64,000 nt of DNA from assembly GCA_040219295.1 (NCBI GenBank), contig JAVJST010000005.1, positions 1,404,184 to 1,468,183 of the forward strand, written 5' to 3'. The translations under genes were made by a program, and so were the position numbers. The stretch's first letter is position 1; each line of letters starts with the position of its first letter. The notes below the pieces were generated by a model. It ran no database searches. It saw only the letters and a list, made by a program, of their open reading frames with translations, and was not told the origin of the DNA. Source of the DNA: JAVJST01 sp040219295 (GTDB lineage Bacteria; Pseudomonadota; Alphaproteobacteria; Rhodospirillales; Casp-alpha2). Positions 38,980 to 46,799 of the stretch are shown here, piece after piece.

Positions 38980-39737
38980 CGAGCTTGCCCGCAAGAACGG
39001 AGCAGAAGCTCGGCTTGGTCATCGATCTCGATGTCTGCGTGGGCTGCCATGCCTGTGCTGTGAACTGCAAGGAGTGGAACACCGGCGGCCACATGGCGCC
39101 GCTGACCGACCTGATGGCGTACGGCCACGAACCGGACGGGGTTTGGTTCAACCGGATTCACAGTTACGAAGTCGACGCGACCCCCGGCTCGGACGGACAG
39201 GCGGGAACGGCGGGTCGCACAGTGCATTTCCCCCGGTCCTGCCTGCACTGCGAGGATGCCGCCTGCGTCACCGTTTGCCCGACTGGCGCGTCCTACAAAC
39301 GGATTGAGGACGGCATCGTTCTTGTCGACGAGAACAAGTGCATCGGATGCAAGCTGTGCAGTTGGGCGTGCCCGTACGGCGCCCGGGAGTACGACAGCGA
39401 TCAGGGCGTGATGAAGAAATGCACGCTCTGCATCGACCGCATCTACAATGAAAACCTGCCGTTGGCCGAGCGCACCCCGGCATGTGTCTCGACGTGTCCG
39501 GCGAATGCGCGGCACTTCGGCGATCTCGGGGACCCGAACTCCGAGGTCTCGAAGCTGGTCGATGCGCGCGGCGGTGTCGACCTGATGGCCGGACTGGGTT
39601 ACCGGCCGACCAACAAGTACCTGCCGCCGCGCCAACGCCCCGATCACACGTCAGCCGCTTCATCGGCGTGTCTCGAGCCGGTCGTTCCCGAAACCAATCC
39701 GGTCCTGCATTGGCTGGACCGCGTGCTTTCGAGGTAG
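38976..39737 (+). CDS. soeB: Sulfite:quinone oxidoreductase iron-sulfur subunit
   Basis: 253 residues. Sixteen cysteines for four [4Fe-4S] clusters are seen: CVGCHACAVNC, CLHCEDAACVTVC, CIGCKLCSWAC and CTLCIDR with the later ACVSTCP. This is the DmsB/PhsB-type electron transfer subunit, passing electrons from SoeA to the quinone site. The TTG start overlaps the soeA stop (TTGA), which shows coupled translation. soeC starts five bases after it. Confidence 0.9.
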   Translation: MTSLPARTEQKLGLVIDLDVCVGCHACAVNCKEWNTGGHMAPLTDLMAYGHEPDGVWFNRIHSYEVDATPGSDGQAGTAGRTVHFPRSCLHCEDAACVTVCPTGASYKRIEDGIVLVDENKCIGCKLCSWACPYGAREYDSDQGVMKKCTLCIDRIYNENLPLAERTPACVSTCPANARHFGDLGDPNSEVSKLVDARGGVDLMAGLGYRPTNKYLPPRQRPDHTSAASSACLEPVVPETNPVLHWLDRVLSR

Positions 39738-39741
39738 CGCC

Positions 39742-40701
39742 GTGCATCCTGCGGGTTCAGTCATCTTCTTCACGGTCGCGTCCGGCGCTGGATACGGCGT
39801 ATTGACGTTCTCTGGTGTGCTCGCGGCGCTGGGCATGCTGCCGGTGCACTGGGGCGCGGGCTTCGCGGTGATGCTCATCGGGCTCGGGTTGGTGACGGCC
39901 GGCCTGTTGTCCTCGACCTTCCATCTCGGTCATCCGGAAAGGGCATGGCGGGCATTCAGCCAATGGCGCTCGTCGTGGCTATCGCGCGAAGGTGTCGCCG
40001 CTGTCGTGACCTACGGACCGGCCGCGGTATTGGGATGGGCGTGGGTGATCGAGGGTGACCCGGGCTCCGCGTTCGGGCGCGCCGCCGGCGCCGCGCTCGC
40101 CCTGACGAGCCTGGTAACCATTTTCTGCACGGCAATGATCTATCGCAGCCTCAAGCCCGTTCCGGCCTGGCACAACGGCTGGACAGTGCCGGGATATCTC
40201 GTTCTCGGGCTTGGTACGGGCGGGGTCGTGTTCGTCGCCGTCATGACCGCTGTTTCCGTACCTCTTCCTGTCGTCGCCTCGATTGCCGTGGCCCTGTGCC
40301 TCGTCGGGTTAGGGATCAAGACGGGATATTGGCAGGCCCTTAGGGACGGCTTTCCTTCACCGACCCGGGAGAGCGCGGTCGGCATCGTGGTCGGCGGAGC
40401 GGTTCAACCGCTCGAGGACCCGCACTCGTCGGATAATTACCTGATGAAGGAGATGGGCTACCGGGTCGGGCGCAAGCATGCCGACAAGCTGCGCCGGTTT
40501 GCGGCCGTCGCTGGATTTGCCGCGCCGGCCATTTTGTTGGGACTATCCATTCCCGTGCTGTCCTCGGGCTTGGGCGTTGGCCTGACGCTTGCCGCGGCCG
40601 TCACGACGCTTGCGGGCGTACTGGTCGAGCGATGGCTGTATTTCGCCGAAGCGCGGCATGTGGTGATGCTTTACTACCGTGACAGACCAGAAATCGGGTA
40701 G
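39742..40701 (+). CDS. soeC: Sulfite:quinone oxidoreductase membrane subunit (DmsC-like)
   Basis: 319 residues with about eight hydrophobic helices, matching the DmsC/NrfD-like anchor of SoeABC complexes. The HLGHPERAWRAFSQWRSSWLSREG stretch between helices 2 and 3 is typical of DmsC-like anchors. It holds the complex on the inner membrane and reduces or binds quinone. The GTG start follows soeB by five bases. Confidence 0.85.
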   Translation: MHPAGSVIFFTVASGAGYGVLTFSGVLAALGMLPVHWGAGFAVMLIGLGLVTAGLLSSTFHLGHPERAWRAFSQWRSSWLSREGVAAVVTYGPAAVLGWAWVIEGDPGSAFGRAAGAALALTSLVTIFCTAMIYRSLKPVPAWHNGWTVPGYLVLGLGTGGVVFVAVMTAVSVPLPVVASIAVALCLVGLGIKTGYWQALRDGFPSPTRESAVGIVVGGAVQPLEDPHSSDNYLMKEMGYRVGRKHADKLRRFAAVAGFAAPAILLGLSIPVLSSGLGVGLTLAAAVTTLAGVLVERWLYFAEARHVVMLYYRDRPEIG

Positions 40702-40752
40702 AACAAATAAGCTTTACCTGTTGAGCCTGTTTGATCGGTGCGGGCTGTCCCA

Positions 40753-40782
40753 TTGACAGATTTCCGCATTCCGACCTATAAG
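40753..40782 (+). promoter_or_regulatory. Strong candidate sigma-70 promoter of the adhesin gene
   Basis: A perfect TTGACA (40753-40758) and TATAAG (40777-40782) are 18 bases apart. The leader to the ATG at 40878 would be about 90 bases, with GAGGAA at 40865-40870 as the ribosome site. Confidence 0.6.
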
Positions 40783-40877
40783 AATCTCCATAGAAGAAGA
40801 ATAATAACGTTGCTGTTCTAGTGTTCGACCCGGAAACCCAAGCGATCGGGCAGGGCACATGAACGAGGAATAAAAAG

Positions 40878-43800
40878 ATGGCCGACGGCGATCTGACCGT
40901 CAATGGCACCGAATCCGGCGCTCCCATCAGCCTGCAGGTTGGTGAGAACGGCGGCGTTTCCATGCCCGACGGACTCTCTCTTTCCGATGCATCCTTTTCC
41001 GTGAACGGCGACGATCTGATGATCTCGTGGCCGGACGGTTCCGAAGCTTCCCTGGAAGGCTTCGGTGCCGGCGACATGCCGACGTTGACCGACGGCAGTG
41101 GCGCCGAGATGTCCGGTGACATGGCGTTCCAGCTTGCGCAGCTCGATTCTCCCGCCGAGGTGTCGACAGACTTTTCGTTCGAGGCCGTGGGCGAGGCGAT
41201 TGTTGGTACCGATGGCACCGCGATTGGTACGGTCGAAGAGGCCGAGGGATCGGTTTGGGCCATTCGTGTCGACGGTACGCGGGTCGAACTGAAAGTCGGT
41301 GATCCGGTGTTCCAGGGTGACGTTCTCGAATCGGGCGCTGACGGCTCGGTCGGCGTCATCCTCGCGGACGACACCACGTTCTCCATGGGCGAGGACGGCC
41401 AGATGGTCCTCGATGAAATGGTCTACGACCCGGCGAGCCAGGAAGGTTCGGTCTCCGTTTCCGTGCTAGAAGGTGTCTTCACCTTCGTGTCCGGTCAGGT
41501 CGCCAAGACCGACCCGGACGCCATGACCATCGACACGCCGGTGGCGACGATCGGTATCCGCGGTACCCAGGTCGGCATCAACCTGAGCGAAGAGAAAGGC
41601 ATGGACGTCGTCCTCATGGAGGAAGCCGACGGATTCGTCGGTGAGGTCGTCCTGCAGAACGACGGCGGCGTGGAAATTCTCAATACCGCGTTCGCTGCCA
41701 GCAAGATCACCAGTTTCGATGCGGCGCCGGAAGCCGGCTTCACCATGGACACGGTGACGTTCCTGCAAAACTTCGGCGCATCGTTGAAGGCGTTGCCGGG
41801 CCTGAATAACGCCAATACCTACGGCGCGGACCAGCAGAACCTCGATCAACTCATCGAACAGGCTATCGAGGAAGCGGCCACCGCTGCCGAGGAAGAGGTC
41901 GAGGAAGCCGAGGCGGAAGCGGCCGAAGAGGAAGCAGAATTGGCCGAGGCCGAAGCAGAAGCTGCGGCGGAAGCCGAGGAAGAGGCTGCGGAAGCCGAGG
42001 CGGAAGCGGAGGCTGAGGCCGAGGCTGAAGCGGAGGCCGAACTCGCCGAGGCGGAAGAGGAAGCTGAGGAAGAGCTCGAGGAACTCCAGGCCGAGGCTGC
42101 CGAAGAAGCCGAAGAAGCCGCCGAGGAGGTTGCCGAGGTTCTCAACGAGCCGGAAGCGACCGAAGCGGAAGAAGGGTCCGCTGAACCGGAGCCAGAGCCG
42201 ACCGTCGTGCTCAACAACTCGAACGAACCGATTCCGCAATTGACGTTGGTCGAGATTCCTGTCGAGCAAACGGTGAATCAGAACCAAGCGGGCACGTTGC
42301 AGGGCGGGAGCAGCAGTGACCAGATCAACCAGGGTCAGGATCGCGATAACGAATTTGTGAGCAATGAGCCTGAGCCTGAACCCGAACCCGAACCCGAACC
42401 CGATTCGTTGCCGGCGGAGTTTGGCAATCCCGGTCCGGACGTCAGCATCACGCCGCTGGGCGGCGGCTACGTGGTGACGCCGACCAATCCCTTGAGCGGC
42501 ATTACCATCAATTTTAGTAACACCAGCTTCAACATCAATGTGACCGGCGGTTCGCAGGGCGACAACATCACCCTCGGTTCCGGTAATGACACTGTCAGCA
42601 CGGGCGACGGCAACGATTTCATTCATGCTGGCGACGGCAGCGATACGGTTGATGCCGGATCGGGCGATGACATCATCCAGGGCGGTACCGGCGGTGGCGA
42701 TGACGTCTATATCGGCGGGTCCGGCGTTGACTGGGTGATCTACCCGAGCGCCGGGGACAATCACGGGCTACTGATCAACCTCGATACCTCGGCGTTCGAC
42801 GCGACTCTTGCCGACGGCACTGTCGTGAGCATCGATCCGAACACCGCGACCGATGTCGATCCGACGGATCCCTGGATCGACACGGACACGTTGATCGATA
42901 TCGAGAACGTCCTGGCCGGTGAAGGTAACGACGTTGTGGTCGGTACCGACGACAGCAACGTTTTGGTCGGCAATCTCGGCGACGACTACCTGTTCGGCGG
43001 CGCGGGAGACGACATTTTGATCGGTGGCACGCTGGATGCATTCGGTGGCGCCCAATCCGCCCAAGCCGGCGGCAACGACGTGCTCGTCGGCGGCGAGGGA
43101 TTCGACATGGCCATCTACGCCGGGACGTTCGGTACGTTCTCGGTCGACCTCGATAGTGACGGCAACATTTTGATCACCGCAGCCGATGGCACCACCGACA
43201 CGCTGATCGGCGTCGAAGCGGTCGTCTTCGGCGACGGCTCCGCCTACACGGTTTCCGCCCCGCCTGTGCTCAATGCAGTTGCGGCGGGTGCCGAGGATGC
43301 GTCCATTCCGATCAACATCACGGCCGAGTTCACCGGCACGCTGGGTGTCGACGAGATCGAGACGGTGACCATCGAAGGTATCCCCGAGGGCGCCGTACTG
43401 AGCTACGTGGGCACGGACGGCGAACCGGTTGAGATCGCTGTGGTTAATGGTGTTGCGGTCGTTGCCGGTGACCAGACCAGCGGTCTTTCGATAACGCCAC
43501 CGAGCAACGACAGCAACGACTTTGCGCTCGCGGTTACGGTCAGCACGACATTGGGCGAGGTCAGCGATGTCACGTCCTTCGTCGTCAACGTGACGCCGGT
43601 TGCGGACGAACCGCAGCTTGAGATCACTGTCGGCGAGGCCGTGGAGGGCATTCCCATCCACCTCGATATCACCGCAGCCGTGAGTGATCCGTCCGAAAGC
43701 CTGGATACGGTCAATTTCGCCGGCCAGGAGGTCGAGTCCGTGCAAATCGGAAACATCCCGAGCGGTGCGCAGATCTTCGTATCGCTCGGTACCGATGGTT

Positions 43801-46337
43801 CGTTGTTGCAGATGCCGATCAGTGGCGGCGTTGCCAACATCCCGATCTCAATGATCGACGATGTCGTTCTCAGCATGCCGACGAACTTCTCCGGCGAGGT
43901 CAATCTTTCGGTCTCGGCGACCTCGGTGGAAATCGACGGATCGACGGCAACCGTGACCAAGAGCGTCTCGTTCGACGTGCTGGGCATTGCCGACGACGTT
44001 ATCGTTGCCGTTACCAACGCGTCGGGGAACGAAGACAACGCCATTCCGCTGGATATAGATCTGACCGGCACGGATGCGGGCGAAGTGACCTCGGTGACAA
44101 TCGGTGGTGTGCCGCAAGGTGCGGTGCTGACCATCGGTACCGACCAGTACGCGCCCGACGCAAACGGCAATGTCGTCATTCAGGGCGGCAGTCTGGACGG
44201 TCTGACGCTGACCCCGCCGGCAAACTCGGACGCCGACTTCACGTTGTCGGTTACGGCGACCACGCCGGACCTGACCACGTCGCCGGTAAGTATCGGCGTG
44301 CAGGTCACGGCGGTCGCCGACGCACCGACCGTTACTGTCAACCCGGTTACCGTGGGCGAAGACCTGACGGTCACGCTCGACGTGTCCGCGTCGCTGAACG
44401 ACACGGACGGTTCCGAGGCGATCACGAATGTCACGTTGTCGGGTATCCCGGACGGCGCCGTCCTCAAGGTCGGCGGCAACACGGTCATCGTTGGCAGCAA
44501 CGGATCGGTGTCACTGACGCCGGACGACCTCGCCAACCTGACGCTGACGCCGCCGCCTAACTTCAGCGGTGAAATCTCGCTTCAGCTCAGCGTGACGTCG
44601 TCCGAGAACACCGGGCAGTCGGCAACGACCACGCAGGCATTCACGATCTCCGTCGACCCGATCGGAGACGCGGTCGATCTCGTCGTCGATACCATCTCCG
44701 GTGCGGAAGATACCGCCATCGACATCGACCTCTCTGCGGTTACCGCCGCCGGCGAGGAGTTGGAATCGATCACGATTGCGGGCGTTCCGGCCGGTGCGAC
44801 AATTTATGCCGGCGCCGACGAGATCGCCGTCGTCGACGGCGTTGCCGTCATCGGCGCCGATCAACTTGCCGATCTGACGATCACGCCGCCGGCCAATTCC
44901 GACGAAGAGTTTCCGCTGACGATAACGGCAACATCGACCCAGGGCGGGGTCAGTGAGCCGCAGATCGTTACGGTCAATGTCTCCGGTGTTGCTGACGCGC
45001 CGACCTTGACGGTCAGCAATGCGAGCGGCACCGCCGGCCAGGCGATCGGTCTCGATTTCTCGGCGGCGCTGACCGATACCGACGGCTCCGAATCCCTGAG
45101 CGTCGAAATCAGCGGGATTCCGGACGGCGCGGTTGTTTCCGTGGGCGATCTGCAGTTGCCGATTGTCGATGGCGTTGTCGAACTGACATCGGAACAGCTT
45201 GCGGATGTATCGATCGTGCCGCCGCTTGACTTCAGTGGCGACCTCGAACTCACCGTCACGGCGTCCGCGAGCGAGGATGGCACACAAAGTTCGACCTCCC
45301 AGATTCTGACGGTCAGTGTCGCCAGTGTTGTCGACGATCTGCCGCTCAACACCGAGGACATGATCGTTTTCGATGTGAATGTGTTGGACAGTCTGGATCT
45401 GGACGATCTGGACGACAGTCTTGGCGGCCTGCTTGGCGGCAGCGGTGACGACGATTTGATCGATGTTTCCGACCTTGCCGACATCACGATCTCGGGCGTG
45501 CCGGCCGGTGCGCAGCTGACGGCAGGTACGGACCTCGGCGACGGCGTCTGGGCACTCACTCCTGACGACCTCATCGGCCTGAAGATCGCCATCGATCCGA
45601 ACCAGCGTCCTGACGAGGATGGCGACGGCGAATCGATCGACTTCACGCTCGACATTTCTGCCACTTTGGCGGACGGAGCTGTTTCGGTCGGGGGCTCGCA
45701 GACGTTCGATTACGACGACGACGAACTGCTGATCGGTTCCGACGGCAACGACACGCTGTTCGCGGATGACGCCAATATGGAATTGTACGGGCTTGGCGGT
45801 GACGATTTTATGCTTGGCCAGGCTGGTGGCAACGTCATGTATGGCGGTTCCGGGGACGACACGCTGGCCGGTAACACCGGCAAGGACGTCCTGTACGGCG
45901 ACTCGGGTAACGACTTCCTGACGGGTGGTTCGGGCAAAGATGAGCTTTACGGTGGTAGCGGAAACGACGAATTGCTCGGCGGTTCAGGGGCTGACATCCT
46001 GAACGGCGGTTCCGGGAACGACATTCTGACCGGCGGACAGGGTTCCGATACCTTCATATTCGATGCCCAAAGCGGTTCCGACATCATCACCGACATTATG
46101 CAGCAGGACACCATTGTCTTCGAAGGCGAGGAGTTCCATGCCGAGGATATGATCTTCCGTGAAGCGGAAGACGGCGATGTGGAGATCGCGTTTACTAACA
46201 AGGACACGACCGTGAAGCTGGAGGGCGTCAAGATGTCCGATCTTGACACCAACGGCGACGGCGACGCGAGCGAGGGCTATTCTGTCACGCAGAATGGCGA
46301 TTCGATTTCGGTATCGATCGACACTGGCGAGAACTGA
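40878..46337 (+). CDS. Large FecR/RTX-repeat secreted or surface adhesin-like protein
   Basis: 1819 residues, no classical signal peptide, very acidic. In order: an N-terminal 120 residues, a FecR-type domain (about 124-241, GSVWAIRVDGTRVELKVGD), an Glu/Ala-rich helix (about 328-438), Glu-Pro repeats (about 497-509), a first RTX calcium-binding block (about 555-718), six or seven cadherin/Ig-like domains of about 110 residues (about 792-1610), a second RTX block (about 1615-1735) and a C-terminal acidic tail. RTX repeats with an acidic end fit export by a type I secretion system, but no exporter gene is in the window. It probably binds cells or surfaces. Ligand and retention mechanism are unknown. 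Confidence 0.85.
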   Translation: MADGDLTVNGTESGAPISLQVGENGGVSMPDGLSLSDASFSVNGDDLMISWPDGSEASLEGFGAGDMPTLTDGSGAEMSGDMAFQLAQLDSPAEVSTDFSFEAVGEAIVGTDGTAIGTVEEAEGSVWAIRVDGTRVELKVGDPVFQGDVLESGADGSVGVILADDTTFSMGEDGQMVLDEMVYDPASQEGSVSVSVLEGVFTFVSGQVAKTDPDAMTIDTPVATIGIRGTQVGINLSEEKGMDVVLMEEADGFVGEVVLQNDGGVEILNTAFAASKITSFDAAPEAGFTMDTVTFLQNFGASLKALPGLNNANTYGADQQNLDQLIEQAIEEAATAAEEEVEEAEAEAAEEEAELAEAEAEAAAEAEEEAAEAEAEAEAEAEAEAEAELAEAEEEAEEELEELQAEAAEEAEEAAEEVAEVLNEPEATEAEEGSAEPEPEPTVVLNNSNEPIPQLTLVEIPVEQTVNQNQAGTLQGGSSSDQINQGQDRDNEFVSNEPEPEPEPEPEPDSLPAEFGNPGPDVSITPLGGGYVVTPTNPLSGITINFSNTSFNINVTGGSQGDNITLGSGNDTVSTGDGNDFIHAGDGSDTVDAGSGDDIIQGGTGGGDDVYIGGSGVDWVIYPSAGDNHGLLINLDTSAFDATLADGTVVSIDPNTATDVDPTDPWIDTDTLIDIENVLAGEGNDVVVGTDDSNVLVGNLGDDYLFGGAGDDILIGGTLDAFGGAQSAQAGGNDVLVGGEGFDMAIYAGTFGTFSVDLDSDGNILITAADGTTDTLIGVEAVVFGDGSAYTVSAPPVLNAVAAGAEDASIPINITAEFTGTLGVDEIETVTIEGIPEGAVLSYVGTDGEPVEIAVVNGVAVVAGDQTSGLSITPPSNDSNDFALAVTVSTTLGEVSDVTSFVVNVTPVADEPQLEITVGEAVEGIPIHLDITAAVSDPSESLDTVNFAGQEVESVQIGNIPSGAQIFVSLGTDGSLLQMPISGGVANIPISMIDDVVLSMPTNFSGEVNLSVSATSVEIDGSTATVTKSVSFDVLGIADDVIVAVTNASGNEDNAIPLDIDLTGTDAGEVTSVTIGGVPQGAVLTIGTDQYAPDANGNVVIQGGSLDGLTLTPPANSDADFTLSVTATTPDLTTSPVSIGVQVTAVADAPTVTVNPVTVGEDLTVTLDVSASLNDTDGSEAITNVTLSGIPDGAVLKVGGNTVIVGSNGSVSLTPDDLANLTLTPPPNFSGEISLQLSVTSSENTGQSATTTQAFTISVDPIGDAVDLVVDTISGAEDTAIDIDLSAVTAAGEELESITIAGVPAGATIYAGADEIAVVDGVAVIGADQLADLTITPPANSDEEFPLTITATSTQGGVSEPQIVTVNVSGVADAPTLTVSNASGTAGQAIGLDFSAALTDTDGSESLSVEISGIPDGAVVSVGDLQLPIVDGVVELTSEQLADVSIVPPLDFSGDLELTVTASASEDGTQSSTSQILTVSVASVVDDLPLNTEDMIVFDVNVLDSLDLDDLDDSLGGLLGGSGDDDLIDVSDLADITISGVPAGAQLTAGTDLGDGVWALTPDDLIGLKIAIDPNQRPDEDGDGESIDFTLDISATLADGAVSVGGSQTFDYDDDELLIGSDGNDTLFADDANMELYGLGGDDFMLGQAGGNVMYGGSGDDTLAGNTGKDVLYGDSGNDFLTGGSGKDELYGGSGNDELLGGSGADILNGGSGNDILTGGQGSDTFIFDAQSGSDIITDIMQQDTIVFEGEEFHAEDMIFREAEDGDVEIAFTNKDTTVKLEGVKMSDLDTNGDGDASEGYSVTQNGDSISVSIDTGEN
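41860..42190 (+). repeat. Low-complexity Glu/Ala-coding tract in adhesin gene
   Basis: About 330 bases of irregular GAAGCCGAGGCG-type repeats encode an almost pure Glu-Ala segment (residues about 328-438), predicted to be one long acidic helix. It separates the FecR domain from the exported domains. Confidence 0.9.
42541..43030 (+). repeat. RTX calcium-binding nonapeptide block 1 in adhesin
   Basis: Glycine/aspartate-rich GGxGxDxxx-type nonapeptides, such as GSGNDTVSTGDGNDF and GSGDDIIQGG, repeat here. They form calcium-bound beta rolls after secretion. Confidence 0.85.
43255..45700 (+). repeat. Six to seven cadherin/Ig-like domain repeats of about 110 residues in adhesin
   Basis: Each unit has the pattern IPxGAVLxxG, then LTLTPPxxxxxxF and a VADxP boundary (for example TLSGIPDGAVLKVGG, SITIAGVPAGATIYAG). 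Six copies are clear; a seventh, near 45345-45700, is irregular. Units are diverged in DNA. Confidence 0.8.
45720..46080 (+). repeat. RTX calcium-binding nonapeptide block 2 in adhesin
   Basis: At least ten GGxGxDxLx-type units, such as YGGSGDDTLAG, YGDSGNDFLTG and NGGSGNDILTG, lie just before the C-terminal tail, as expected for a type I secretion substrate. Confidence 0.9.
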
Positions 46338-46361
46338 TTGGCCTTCAACCGCACACGTATT

Positions 46362-46387
46362 GGCCCGCAACGTCACCGTTGCGGGCC
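46362..46387. terminator. Bidirectional terminator-like hairpin after the adhesin gene
   Basis: GGCCCGCAACG and CGTTGCGGGCC pair as an 11-bp perfect stem around a TCAC loop, 25 bases after the adhesin stop. It lacks a T tract, so termination strength is uncertain. It lies between two convergent genes. Confidence 0.5.
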
Positions 46388-46427
46388 CACTAACTTACCG
46401 GCCATTGTTCGATGACGGGCAGGTGCC

Positions 46428-46598
46428 TCAGCTCCGGCGGCTTGCTTGCCGCCTGTTTACTGACCGGCGTTCCTCGCTACGGCGCTCATTGCCGTCCGAC
46501 GGCCCTGCGTTCTTGACGCGTCGGTCGCTGTCGCGTCGGTCATCGGAGCGTCGATCACTGGCATTTCGCCGATCTTGCCCGGTTCCCAAGTTTGCCAT
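46428..46598 (-). CDS. Small arginine-rich protein (56 aa), hypothetical
   Basis: A 56-residue frame starting with an ATG at 46598, directly preceded by a GGGGAGAGAGAG ribosome site. The sequence is a run of paired arginines (DRRNASDRRSDDRRDSDRR, then ERRSEERRSVNRR), about one RR every five to eight residues, very basic and polar with no membrane segment. I recognise no family. The strong ribosome site argues that it is real, while low complexity argues for caution. A longer reading from 46631 has a weak ribosome site. Confidence 0.4.
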   Translation of the reverse strand: MANLGTGQDRRNASDRRSDDRRDSDRRVKNAGPSDGNERRSEERRSVNRRQASRRS

Positions 46599-46799
46599 CT
46601 CTCTCTCCCCTGCCGGTGCCTCGTCTGTCATGAAAAGACCTGCAAGTCCCTATTCCCAAAAGAACGGTAGCGAAATGACTGCGCGTTGACCACTGGGGAA
46701 ATCACGCATGGCTCCGCGCGTTGAAAAAATCTGCTGGCAAATGGCGACGCGATCCATAAAGTCCGCAAGCGAACGCCCCTTTCTGACCTGTGAGCATTC

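Larger units (their letters stand above)
46338..46799. other. 462-base gap between adhesin and prfC
   Basis: Apart from the hairpin at 46362 and the small minus-strand frame at 46428-46598, I see no supported gene. The stretch 46632-46799 probably holds the prfC promoter, but no convincing -35/-10 pair stands out. Confidence 0.5.

Noticed and set aside
41860..42190. Minus-strand serine-rich reading frame in the Glu/Ala tract
   Set aside because: It is only the complement of the GAA/GCC repeats and would encode meaningless Ser/Ala runs.
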